Of a stretch of 64,000 bases of DNA, positions 20,945 through 32,332 are shown piece after piece. Position 1 is the first letter of the stretch, and every line of letters starts with the position of its first letter. This DNA is from Vandiemenella viatica. Lineage: Eukaryota > Arthropoda > Insecta > Orthoptera > Morabidae. Location: contig JARYHS010009186.1 in NCBI GenBank assembly GCA_031002005.1, forward strand, positions 99,977,992-100,041,991. The letters are read 5' to 3'. Made by a program: the position numbers and the translations under genes. The notes under the pieces are model-generated. The model saw nothing but the letters and a program-made list of their open reading frames with translations. It had not been told where the DNA came from and ran no database searches.

Positions 20945-21088
20945 TACGACATAAGCGCACAACGACATAAGCGCACAACGACACAAGCGCACAACGACAT
21001 AATTGCACAACGTCATAATTGCACAACGTCATAATTGCACAACGACATAATTGCACAACGACATAAGCGCACAACGACAAAAGCGCAC
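20945..21088. repeat. 16-bp minisatellite inside the hAT element
   Basis: Nine uninterrupted 16-bp units of the form AACGACATAAGCGCAC. The last bases come in two versions, AAGCGCAC and AATTGCAC, in the order three, four, two. Occasional single changes (ACGTC, ACACAA) are shared between neighbours. It lies about 550 bp from the element's left end. Confidence 0.93.
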
Positions 21089-22069
21089 AAGAGATGCTCG
21101 GTAGGGGGGGGGGCGGCTGTTACACTTGACCTTTACTACCTGCGCTGATTCCGACGTTATACTGCCCACAAGTTACTAGACACGGCGAAAAGGAGTGTTT
21201 TTAGCAATTGCAGTTATGCTCTAAAACACGGAATCGATAGTGCTTCACAGGAGATGCTGAGTATTTATTTTATTGAATTGATGAACCAAATCAATATGAT
21301 TCTTAGTTATTGGAAATCGAAGTGGAATATTTTGCATAATAATTTCTTCTCGTAATCCGAGCCTCACAGATTTGTTGTAAAAAATAGATATAAGCATTGA
21401 AAATGTTATGGTTGGGTTAAATTACATACGCTATCTTTGATCGCTTGTGAAAATACTGTAGTTTAGTGGGTGTGGGACAGTACTTATAATCATTAATAAA
21501 TAAATTATATTAACAGCTACTGATTACCGATTAGTTACTTCACATACCATTAGTATATTCAATTTCGAATGTTAACTGCTAATATATAATAACCCATAAT
21601 GCTTATTATATATACGAATGCGTTTTCTAGATACTCTAATTGCTGCATTTGCCGTTTCAACAAAAAGAAATTCATTAACTATTTTAGTGAATGTGAATAA
21701 CTTTGTCAGTTGGTTTAATAAGTGCATTGCGCGACAATCACTCCACAACATCATTTTTTAAAAAAATATGTATTTTTTTGTGAACTTGGAACGTATTCCG
21801 TTTAAGCCTATAGAAATTGCCATTCTGTATACACGGTTTCTGCATTTGCAGCAAATTTACGGATCATATCCTCCGCGAATAAGCTTTGACTGTATAGTAA
21901 CACTATACTTCATTTATGTTCACAGGGTATGGAAAATATTTTGTGTTGTGCATAAATATTTTTTATATCGACTGAGAATATGATTTTAGCTTATCTAGAA
22001 CAAGGATAAATATTTACTTTTTATATTATATTATAGTGTACATTGTTTGAGTTACGTGCGTGCCTCTTC

Positions 22070-24190
22070 CAAAATGTCTGATGGTCAAAGAAAACTATCT
22101 GGTTAACAGTACAAAAAAAAGAAGGTTGCGAAAGGAAGTGGAAAGGCAAAATCAATCCGGGGCGTTAAAAAATATACTGTATTCAGGGTTTACCAAAACA
22201 AATCTTAGAATCCAATATCAGGTCGGGATACAAAAGACGTACAGAATCGTCAGAGAATAATAGCATACAAATGAACGAAGTTTTTTTTAATGTGGCTTTA
22301 GCCATAGGCTAATACAGCCAGTAACATCATGTAATACATTCAACTGATTATGAACTACACTTTAAGTACATATGACATACACAGAGAATCTTGAGAACAT
22401 TTTCTTGCTCGATGCATTGAATATCCCTTTGTTGTTATATTCTATTTTTTGTCTGTATTACGTATTTGTGCATTTCTTTTATTGCTTTCAGCGATGGTGA
22501 GGATAAGACTTGTATTAGGTCTGCTATGTCCTTGATTTTAAGTTCGCCTTCTATTATCTCTTGCCTTATGTTCCTATACTGCTTGCATATTAAAAGGAAG
22601 TGATATATATCTTCCACATCGTCGCATTGTTGGCATTTCGGGTAGTCCACGATCTTCATGGTATACATTCTGTCTCGTAGGAGTGCGTGTCCTGTTCTCA
22701 GTCTACATATTGTTTTAATCTCACTTCTGTTTATTTTAAAGGGCGCGTACCATAGTTTGTGGTCTGGTTCCCCTGCTACGGTTCTGTACCAGAGGCTAAT
22801 GAACGAAGTTTCTAAACCAATTGGAACTGACACCAACGTGAGACTCGCAGAAGGCGTTCTAAAACTTTGTGGCCAAGAATTTCACGAGACGCCGTAAGAA
22901 GCTTTTTAGTAAGGCAAGGTCCAACTAAACTATTACATAGTTACAAATTTCCTTCCAATGACACAGGTCGACATTTTAGCGCAAAATATTATGCACGAAT
23001 TTTAAGCAACGGAGAGCAAATATTGCGAGATTAGCTACTACGTATCTTTCACAAAACTGCGTTTACTGCTTCTGTTGCAAAATTTTCGGCTGTTTAGTTA
23101 GTTCTCTCTCAAAGGAGGGTTTTAAAAATTGGAAGCACCTCGGCGAAACTTTAACAGAGCATGAAATTTCGAAAAATCATATTCAGGCACAAAAATCATG
23201 GCTATAAATGAACGAAAGATTAAATTGTTGTAAAACTGTAGATGCTGCCACTCAAAGAGTTATTACGTAATGCCGAAATAAATCATTGGAATGAGGTGCT
23301 TCTAACAATCGTTACAATTACCAAAATCCTTGGTAAAAGTTGTCTGGTTTTTCAAGGTACCAGCGACAAGTTGTTTGAGCATAATAACGGTAATTTCTTA
23401 AAAATAGTTGAGTTACTGTCTGAATATGATCCCATTATGGAAGAGCACGTGCTTGAGTGGTCTAAAAAGTAGAGACTAAAGCTCAATATCTTGGGAAAAG
23501 TATACAAACCGGGATAGTAGATCTTCTGCATCAAAGCATCTGCTGCATCAAAGTCTCATATTATTAATGAAATAAAAAAATTCAAATATTTTTCATAATT
23601 TTAAACTTTACTCCTGACTTAAGTAAGATACAGCAAATTACTCTTGTAATCAGATATGTTTCAACCAATAAATTTAATCCTGATGTTGAAATTAAAATTA
23701 ATGAAAGCTTTTAAGGCTTCTTACCAGTCGAAAGATCCACAGGAAAACAAATGCCTGATACTATAGTTGGAGATCTTAATGACTTGGGTTTAAATTTGCA
23801 GGATATCAGAGGCCAGTGACTGACAACGGGTATAATATGAGGGGCAATAAAGCAGGAGTGCAATCTAGAATTAAGCAATATAATTCGCGAGCATTCAATG
23901 TTTCGTGTAGTAGCCATTCTCTCAATCTTGTTATTAATGGCAAAAGCATCCTTGGAAGCCGCTAATTTCTTCAACATGGTCCAAAAAATATATTTGTTCA
24001 TTTCGGCATCTACTTTTCGATGGGCAATACTTTTAAAGCATGTTCAAGGTTCAACTTTGAAAACATGGAGTGACACTAGTTGGGAGAGTAGGATAGAAGC
24101 ATTAAACCCTTTAAAATTTCATTTGGGAGATGTATACGACGCCTTGTTAAGTATTTACGAAAATCAAGAAATTGATAATTTAATGATTTA
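22070..24190 (+). pseudogene. hAT transposase, DUF4371/ZMYM1-like, inactivated
   Basis: Pieces in order on the + strand match the DUF4371-type hAT transposase. They are an N-terminal SDGQRKLSG lysine-rich start near 22076, then after the nested LINE a run through 22980-23160. Next come LVFQGTSDKLFEHNNGNFLK and LLSEYDPIMEEH (23340-23450), a segment with ITLVIRYVSTNKFNP near 23630-23680, and GKQMPDTIVGDLNDLGLNLQ (23745-23800). The last are LEAANFFNMVQKIYLFISAS and SDTSWESRIEALNPLKFHLG near 23950-24130. Stops and shifts separate them, and no C-terminal dimerisation block is recognisable. It once cut and rejoined the element's ends; this copy cannot. Confidence 0.82.
22284..22797 (-). mobile_element. 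LINE 3' fragment nested in the hAT element
   Basis: A perfect 14-bp duplication AATGAACGAAGTTT (22270-22283 and 22798-22811) flanks 514 bp. Read on the - strand it encodes a post-RT C-terminal segment (KINRSEIKTICRLRTGHALL, then a cysteine/histidine cluster CQQCDDVEDIYHFLLIC, stop at 22435-22437) and ends at a short A run. The RLRTGH...C..C...H...C arrangement is typical of the tail of I/Jockey-like LINE polyproteins. It is 5' truncated and later than the hAT insertion. Confidence 0.87.
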
Positions 24191-24627
24191 GCCATTTTGG
24201 CAATTGAATATGAAATTGCTGATGAAGTAAATTTAAAGATGCAATAAAAAATTCGCAAACTGAAAGTAATAAAAAAAAGTTTTTTTTGTGATTTTAGCGT
24301 ATTTGATGTAATCTCGTTTTATTTTCAAAATAATGGCATTTAGATTGTTTGTGTGATAATATCCATCTGTAATAGCATTTAAAAATGTAAAAAAAATATG
24401 GTTAATTTGTGGCTATGTACAGATATTTCATAATTAATTTCTCTATTTTGAGCAGCTAGATCAAAATTCAATAACTTTATTTATAAATATACGATTTTAT
24501 TAAAATTAAATATTTTATTCGATTAAAAATTAATTATTTTTTTAATAAAATATATAATTCTACTTAATCTTAAGGGGCGGCAAATTGTCTATTTGTCCGG
24601 GGCGGCAAAACCGCTAGAGCGGGCCCT

Positions 24628-26696
24628 GCTGAATGATTTCTAAGGATGATATAAAAACTGAAGACTTAAATTCCCAGACAGTAAAAATGACATTATAATT
24701 CAATCAGTTACAATATTTACACGTTATAAATCCTTGAATTAACTGTAATGGTATTTTGGATTTTTTTTTCAGCCCGTTGTAGACTAGTTTCTTACAATCC
24801 TCCATCTCTTGCATTCCAACCTACGTTCCCAAATATACGATCAACAAACTCTAATCTGTAAATTTATTTTTCACTAGCTGTTGTCCGCTACTTCGTTCAC
24901 ATGAACCGTTAATCTATGGACCGCTATTTTAAACTAATGAGTCGGTTAAGACTAATTCTTCAAGCTTTAACTGGACCACAGAACTATGAAAGATAGGAAA
25001 ATTGTTAACAGCAAACAATATTCAATAATTTTCTTTTCAAGCAGTGTATGCAGCTTTCTTACCTGGAACAAAAACATTAAGATTTTCGAGCTGACAGCGT
25101 GAGAGGAACAGATTAGATTCCTTTGCATGGAAACCACTTCGAGTCTCAATCCTTTGTCAAATTTTGTAGTTTCAAAGAAGCAAAAATGGAAAATTGATTC
25201 TAAGTCTGCCTCCGCTCAGATAATTCCGAAATTCTCTTATTGCTGACAGCTACTTGTTCGATTTTAGCACTAAAATGGAAAGTATGCACAATCACAAATT
25301 TTCTCTGTATTATTTGAGAAATCTTCCCTAACGGAAGTATTCTACAATACTTGCATGGACGATTTGACCGCCATATTGTCAGCCAATTCACAGTTATGAA
25401 GGCAGTAAGAAATCCCATAAATAAATTACACGACTAAACTGTAGCTTATTTCGGAATAATTGTCTATCGCTCGTACTCTGAATGCAACCTCGGTAAATTT
25501 TTCGACTGCAAGGATGTTGCTAGACAGTAAAAGACATCAAGTAGATACTGTGGAACAGCTAACTTTTCTTAATTTTTCAGTTCGTTACATCAAAATAAGA
25601 TGGTAGGGATTCTTGGTTAAAGTGATAAATGCTTTCCTTGAATAATAATAATAGACCTAAGAATGTGCATATATTACTCTTCCTGTAAAAGTAAATAAGC
25701 TTACTGGATTGTGATTTGATTCAGTTAAGGATAACTTTGCGCGATAAATCTGCAGTCTCAGCCATGAATCAACTTGGTTATAAGGCGTACCTTTTTATTT
25801 ATTTCTTCGTTTAGTGTTTTGCTGCCAGCCGATGTTGTTAGAGCGGGAAAACACGGAAGGAATATGATCATGCCTTTTTGAAAGAGAAACATCCTGGTAT
25901 TTGTCCAAAATGATTTCTGGAAACCATCGAAAACCAAAATTAGTATGTCCTGACCGGTGATCAAATTCGTGACCTCCCGAAAGCCAGGCCCAGACTCGAT
26001 TCACTTTTGTTCCCATTTTTCCCCTTTTTCATCTTGTCTGGAATCCCTTGAGTCAATGGTGGGCAGGTCAGACATGGCTTACTTATTAGAGGATTTTACA
26101 ACGAGCTTTGTTCGGAGGTACCAGTTATTAACCTGTTATTTTTTATCTTCAAGGTTTGCCGCTCCATTTAGATTACGATTTGTTGTCAGTGCCACCAGAT
26201 TTACGTAGGTGTTCTTCTAAGAATGATCTTATCTGATCGGCGCTCCCGATCTGACAAACAAACGACTTCGGCCGGAAAGGAAGCTTGTTTCTCCCGCGCA
26301 CCTGCTTCCCTTTCCCCCCCCGTGGGCAATCCCATTTCCTGTGGACCGCCGAGCAGTGATGATTGCTGGCTGCCCAGTTCAGCACCTCAGGATTGTGGGA
26401 ACGGAAGTCCATTTCATTTCACCATCAACTATCTCGTCATATCTTCCTGGTAAAGAATTACTTCGTCATTATTAAAGAAGCAAACATACGGGTAACCTAC
26501 CGTAAGTTAAAGATTCCGGCTGCTCCGCGTATCCGACCAGATAGTGTTTAATGAATAAAAGGCAGATTACCTTGTGCCAGGCCCATTGTATCGTGTACGG
26601 TTACCGCTCCTTCTCTTGGTATTTGAATGAGTATCTTTTGTGTTGTCTGATTTTTCTACTATACAAACAGAACTAATAATATGTTGTAGGTAACAT
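24628..26696. other. Stretch without a supported gene
   Basis: At 24874-24905 the sequence CACTAGCTGTTGTCCGCTAC resembles a short motif found at the edge of many arthropod repeats, and a related start lies at 43726. A GC-rich patch at 26200-26420 has open frames on both strands without recognisable domains. Confidence 0.45.
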
Positions 26697-28140
26697 AATT
26701 GAGTCTGGATACTTGCTGCTTACCACAGGACTGGAAAAGTGCAATAGTAGTACCGGTACATAAAGGAGGGGTGAGAAATAGAGTTGAGAATTACAGGCCA
26801 ATCAGTTTGACATCAGTGGTAGGTAAATTGATGGAAAGATTGATATGCAACCACATCAGAAATATATGTGAGGAACGTAAGTGGTATTCGAGCAGGCAAC
26901 GTGGGTTCAGGCAAGGATATTCTTGCGAATCTCAGTTGGTGGGATATATGCAAGATATTTCAGATGAAATGGACAAGGGAGGCCAAATTGATAGTGTAGC
27001 ACTAGATCCGTCAAAGGCGTTTGACAGAGTAAGCCATAAGATGGTAGTAAATAAGGTAAAAACCATTGGAGTGGATGAGAAAGTGATTTGCTGGGTAGAA
27101 AACAGAAAGTTAGGGTAGGAAATGTAGTATCAAAAGAAGTGAAAGTAAAAATGGGTGTGGCACAGGGTAGCGTATTGGGACCATTGCTATTCATTATTCT
27201 AATGAATAATTGTGTTGATTGTTTACTATCTGAAATTAGATTGTTTGCAGATGACATAATGCTGTATAAAATAATCAAAACGATAGAGGATTGTAAACAG
27301 TTGCAGGGTGATCTGGACAGGATATCTAGTTGGGTTGGTAAACATGGAATGATGATAAATGCAAAGAAGAGTCAGCTTATTAGATACACTAATAAAAAAC
27401 AAAAGGTTGATTATGAATATAGGGTGGGGAAAGAATTGCTTGCTGAAGACTTGAAATGTAAATATCTTGGCATTACATTTGATAACAAGCTTAACTGGGC
27501 AGGACACATTGGACAGGTGGTAGGAAAAGGTTTCAAAGTTCTGCACTTGTTGGAGAGTGTGATGAGGGGATGTACGAGAGAAGTTAAGGAATTGGGTTAC
27601 AAAACTTTGGTCAGACCATTGCTCGAATATGGTGGTGTAGTATGGGACCCTCATGTTACGTATCAAATACATGAGTTGGAGAGGGTGCAAAAAAGGGCTT
27701 CTAGATTTGTTTCTGGAAATTATCGCAGAATGCAATCAGTGACGGATATGATAAAGGATCTGGAATGGGATTCGTTGGAAGACAGGAGGAGGATGATAAG
27801 GGTCATTCGAGTGTACAGGGCGTATACTGGCGTTGAGGCATGGAAAGATATTGCAATAGGTATGAAAAGTAGTGCATGGAAGGGAAAATATGACCATGAC
27901 CATAAGCTGGCACTCGATTTCAGGCACAAGGGTATTGGAAGATTCTCTTTTTTAGGTAAGGGGTGTCAGGGATTGGAATGAGTTACCAAGAGAAATGATG
28001 AATAATTTACCGAAAACTTTGAAAGAATTTAAAGATAAAATTTGTAGATGGCAAATGTAGGTGGGTGCAAGATAGGGGGAAGATGGCTGTGTAGGGAAAT
28101 TGCCACCGGAACCTGTGCTCCATTGCAATTAAATTAAATT
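26697..28140 (+). mobile_element. LINE (family 1, Jockey/CR1-like), 5'-truncated
   Basis: This is the longest family 1 copy: RT coding followed by a 3' UTR ending in ATTGCAATTAAATTAAATT. Fragments of the same 3' end occur on the - strand at 7095-8178, 35577-35792 and 49312-49650, and probably a much older one at 61470-61840. The tail is (TTAAA)n, not poly-A. Confidence 0.9.
26699..27981 (+). pseudogene. LINE reverse transcriptase, one frameshift
   Basis: The RT of a non-LTR retrotransposon begins inside the palm (LPQDWKSAIVVPVHKGG, YRPISLTSVVGKLMERL) and continues through RGFRQGYSCESQL. The first catalytic block is altered (SVALDPSKAFDRVSHK, where D-F-S-K-AFD is usual). A frame change near 27100-27115 links the two open frames; the second carries VAQGSVLGPLLF, the catalytic FADD (LFADDIMLYK), KCKYLGITF and the C-terminal tail GCTREVKELGYKTLVRPLLE and KASRFVSGN-like segments. 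The 5' endonuclease is missing by truncation, so the copy cannot move by itself. The tail frame ends at the TGA at 27979-27981. Confidence 0.9.
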
Positions 28141-30465
28141 AAATTTGAATGAGGAAAGGGGCGTTGTTGACCTTACCACGAAGATCACCAGATGTACAGA
28201 GTTACTTTGAATGCAAGGATCTAAAGCTGTAAGAGGCAGAGTATTTGAAACGACCAAGTGAGAGAAGATGAGAAGCCTTACAGTAGAGAACTCTGTCCAG
28301 GACATCATGTATTCGGTCTTTTTAGCACTAAATGAGATTTTCATCCGCGGATTATTAACTGACCTCGCTTTTCTCAACGATTTAGCTGATACATATTAGT
28401 TTGCGTTTAAAGGAAATACTCGTTAGTTTTTCAATGCATAGAATGCCATTTAATGGCTTCTTTATAACTCGTTTAATTTTTAATTAACTCTAAGGATCAA
28501 TTGAGAAAATTATAACTCCATTACTATCGACTAAAGAAATACGACGGAGGTATAGTGAGAGGATAGACTTTAGAATTTGGTCGTTTTGTTAAAGAAAGAC
28601 TCGAAATAAACTTCAACCAGCGCATTACGGTGTTAATATAAAATTCGAAAAGTATTTTTTTAATTATTATTTCTATTTTTACGCTGTGTACGGCTTGAAT
28701 AATAAATTTATGTAGCAACACACTTTTTTTTTTTCTACACAAGCTCTTACAGTCCACCAGTATCTCATATATCAAAAGCAGTTTTTAATAATATACAAAA
28801 GACTATGAATAAACAGCAGTTTCCCGCGAGATTGTCAAATTGTTTGAAACCTGAATTGCAATATTTTTTTAGACGTAATTCCACATGGGTAGCTGCATAC
28901 AACTTGTTGCCCTCTTAGTAAAGCATTCGTTAATTTTTTGTTACAGAAAGATGGTGTGGCGCAGCACCGTTAATTATTTAACACTGTCACTACGTATCTA
29001 ACAGTCTTCGAACAGGATGTTCCATTAAAAGCATAGCACTTTCGAGTGTATGATAAACACGGAAGTGAAGTCAGATAACTCTCCAGTGCGCCTGCCATCT
29101 GTTCTGCTGTGACCGGTTCGACTGCGAGCGCCGTTTCCGCGCTCGGCCGCATTTTACCCTCTCGCTGCTAAGAGGCTGATGACTCGGTCCTCTTTGGTAT
29201 GTGAGGCGGCACGGCGGGTAGCGCTACGTTATGCGCGGCGACGAACTTCCGTCCGTGTCATTGTCTCGGTGGGCGAGTCGCTTCCGGACTTGGGCAGGAA
29301 AGGAGCTGACTAACGTCGCCTGCATCCGCCTCCCCCAAGGACGATACTCTGGGCACCACTAAAATTGTGCCACCTCTGCTTTGGGAGACGTACCCATTTG
29401 TGCTTTCGTTCCAAATCTGGTTGATTTATCTTACCGAGAGTACGCGGAAGCATTTATCTTCTACTGAGTAGGGTAACAATATACAGAAGTATTGCCAAAC
29501 CTGTTATGACTTCTTTTTTCTCTTCGTATGAAATTGGACTTCCAAATTAATGTAAAGAAAACGCTAAACGCTTAAACATGTGACAGGACAAGCGAAATTC
29601 ATGTAGAAATGGTTACAGAGCTTATCACTTAATGTTTCTACTAGATGTCAATAGATATGCAAAACTTAATACCACTGAAAATTCATCTCTCTGTCTCCAA
29701 ATATTCCAGATCCGTAAACCAGCATTAGGGTCTCCCTTATTTTTCAAAGTCAAAATTTTGTGACGCATAGGTTCAATTTTTTCTTCTTCTTATACTAAAA
29801 CACTCACAAATAAATTTTTACTCCATTCGGAGAACTGTAATCCGTGCCGACTTGCACTGACTCATCTTTTTATAAGTTACGCAAGAGTAATGGCGCACGC
29901 CCACAATAATTGTTACTATATTTACTCTTCTTGAATATATATCACGTATTGTTCTGTTCAGATAGATGGTTTTAGGATTACGAGGTGCTAGAAAGAGCAT
30001 ATTTTTATTAGGAGTGGCAAACTACCAAATTGCAGGAGTTATATCAGTTTTTTATGTTTATATCCGCGAAGGCAAATTGACTATAAGTGAAACCCCTAAT
30101 GGCTGTACATGAGTCCACTATATTCTGGGAAATATTATGGAGACAGTTGAAAAAGAACGCAAGAAAATCACTAGCTGTTTATAAGCTAAGACAAGAGGAT
30201 TTCAAACGTAAATTGGATAATGCTTATTTGACACGCTTATGTCCTCGAAAGGATGTAACCAAAGGAGGGTAAAATCTTACAGAGGCAGAGAGAGCCAGGG
30301 GGACCAGGCTGCTTGGTGGGTGTGGAAAACTAGCTGAAAAAGAAGAAACAAATGAAAATAAATGAATAGAAAAATACTTAAATGTATGTGGTCCAGTGGG
30401 TAGTCAAGTTGTTCAGCGTCCTGTGAGTTGTTGATGCAATCTGAAGAACTCGGCAACACATCACA
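28141..30465. other. Stretch without a supported gene; GC-rich island at 29080-29390
   Basis: Between AT-rich flanks, 29080-29390 is strongly GC- and CpG-rich (for example CGCGCTCGGCCGC). It could be a CpG-type promoter or first exon, or a decayed element. No start codon context, TATA box or open frame gives a firm decision. Confidence 0.4.
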
Positions 30466-30760
30466 TGTTTTGGTTTCTTGAAAACGGCCACAACACGTTG
30501 TTGCTTATCGGTATCGTAACTCTTTGTGTTTACTACGAATCGGTCCAGGGTGCATTTAATATATACGATTCTTCTTACCCGTCAAGTATCGGGGGGGGGG
30601 GGGGGGATGCTAATCGTCACGTGTGGAGAGTGCGACCTGGATTAGACGCTAATTTCGCGTTGTCGCTTTTTTTAGTTAGCAACAACGCGTTCTGGCTGTT
30701 TTTTGTAAGTGCCATTACGCGAATATTGTGTTGTGGCCGTTTTCAATAAGCCAAAACGCG
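30466..30760. mobile_element. Short non-coding element with terminal inverted repeats
   Basis: TGTTTTGGTTTCTTGAAAAC with the following GGCCACAACA (30466-30495) is matched, inverted, by 30731-30760. A second internal motif CACGTTGTTGCT / GCGTTGTTGCTAAC occurs in both halves. The interior includes a G run at 30588-30606. Size and structure suggest a MITE; no target duplication was settled. Confidence 0.6.
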
Positions 30761-32124
30761 TTTTGGTATGGTTTTTTTTCGCTCAATGAGCGTGTTTTTT
30801 GTCTTTGGGTATATCACAGACTCAGAACACACACACACACAGATATATATAGGCCTATATACTTTTTGAATTCCAGTTTGTAAGGCTACTGTCTGCTTGA
30901 AATTTCGTACTGAATGTCATTTTAGTTTTTCTTACTCTAGTTTTCTGGTACATGTGCAGCTGAAACCAACACAGAACCGAATAACTTGTTAGTAGTTTGC
31001 ATGTGTGTGTTAAAAAGCCGCCAAGATGAATTCGGAGAAGTACAGTAGGCTCCGCTTAAAAACTCATACGTGGTTTACCGGACGTTCTGACTTCATTTCT
31101 CAGGCAGTTTTCCTTCGAAGATTAGGCAAATGCTTGAGTGGTCAACTAACAAATGACAGAATGAAAATAACACAAATCACATTCTTACAAGGCTTACGTG
31201 GTTGTTTAAATGTGACTACACTGTCCATCTTTCTTTGAGTTACATTGTTCTTAAAGACATCGAATAACGTAAAAGCAAAGTAGAGAAGAGGAGAAATTAT
31301 TTATTGATGACTACCCATACTGAATTCTTAGACAAAAGCAATATTATGTTGCTTTAAGTGTCCCTGTGAATTTGATGTTCTCCACGGCGAGAATTAAAAA
31401 GGTTAGATACTTAAATTTAGCTTTACAGCATTTGCCAATGAAGTGGTGAAAAGAACGAAGACTTCTGGCGCTCGAGACCGATTAGGAATTTTGAAGCTTT
31501 CATCAATCTGGATTAGCAAACGGGGAAGGAGAAGTGGTGCTCCATGTTTCCTATCCGCCAGATTGTTTACCAAAGTCCTGGGTTGAATTCCAAATCTCTC
31601 CTCACTGCGCATTGAGAGAGAGTTTAGCGCGTTGTTGATAGGGAATTTTGAAATTAAACTTTGCCTCCAATATGTCTTTCGTAAACGTAGGCCTAAATGA
31701 GTCGGTACAAGACTTAAACTTATTACTTGTTTCATCACTCATCCACAACACACTACTCCATCGCGGTTATGTACTTATACGGTAAGCTCAATAATGGGAA
31801 GGCGGCGCCAAATTTACCTTACATTTCCGTGGGAAGTTGCTTTGGAACGGCTTACCACAAGGAATAATTACTTGATAAAGAATATAGTTAGTTTATCAGT
31901 TTCACAGAAATTCAGTACATGATTTCCGGACTGCGTAATCGAAAAACATGAGTTGTAACTGAACTGGGAAGAACCGTTTCTTCACTTCCTGATAGCGTGG
32001 CAGTTCCAGGCTTCTGCTGTCCTAGTCAAAAACTATCTTTTCTAGCGTAGTTTGAAAGTAATTTTTAAATATATCTACTTTAAAAAATTTGTTATTAATC
32101 CATTGGTTATTTTTGTGCTTTAGT
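30761..32124. other. Stretch without a supported gene
   Basis: An AC run near 30828-30840 and AT-rich unique-looking sequence. An open frame on the - strand at 31403-31738 (111 aa) has no recognisable domain and is not called. Confidence 0.45.
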
Positions 32125-32332
32125 ATAAACGGCTCGTCGATAATGTCATTAGAGCCGGGAGAAGATGGGGAGAAAGGAACAGGAAGGAATTCAGCCATGA
32201 AGAATCCATCTCGAAATTCGTTTGGAGTGTTTTCGGGAAACATGGAAAGACCGAAATCTGCGTGGTCGAACCGAGGACAGAACTCAAATGCCAGGCGCGA
32301 ACGTTAACCGCTCATTCACCAGGCTCGGCGTT
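32125..32332 (-). mobile_element. tRNA-SINE (family A), diverged copy
   Basis: On the - strand it reads GAGCCTGGTGAATGAGCGGT, then a damaged B box (CGGTTCGACCACG), then the family core with CTTTCCATGTTTCCC and TTCCTTCCTGTTCC, ending TCTAATGACATTATCGAC. It matches 18674-18918 throughout at clearly reduced identity. Confidence 0.78.

Larger units (their letters stand above)
20398..24627 (+). mobile_element. hAT-superfamily DNA transposon (ZMYM1/DUF4371 type), decayed
   Basis: An 8-bp duplication GCTGAATG (20390-20397 and 24628-24635) brackets the element, the size expected for hAT. Its ends are inverted repeats: CAAGGCCCACTCTAG at the left, and AGGGCCCGCTCTAG as the reverse complement of the right. 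Inside each end is a similar block with GGCAAA...TTTGCCCGGGGCG. The 4.2-kb body holds a broken transposase (22070-24190), a 16-bp minisatellite (20945-21088) and a nested LINE (22284-22797). Confidence 0.87.

Noticed and set aside
20945..21088. CRISPR array
   Set aside because: Units are contiguous with no spacers, and the context is a eukaryotic transposon.
31403..31738. 111-aa - strand frame as a gene
   Set aside because: No recognisable domain or splice context; composition looks random.
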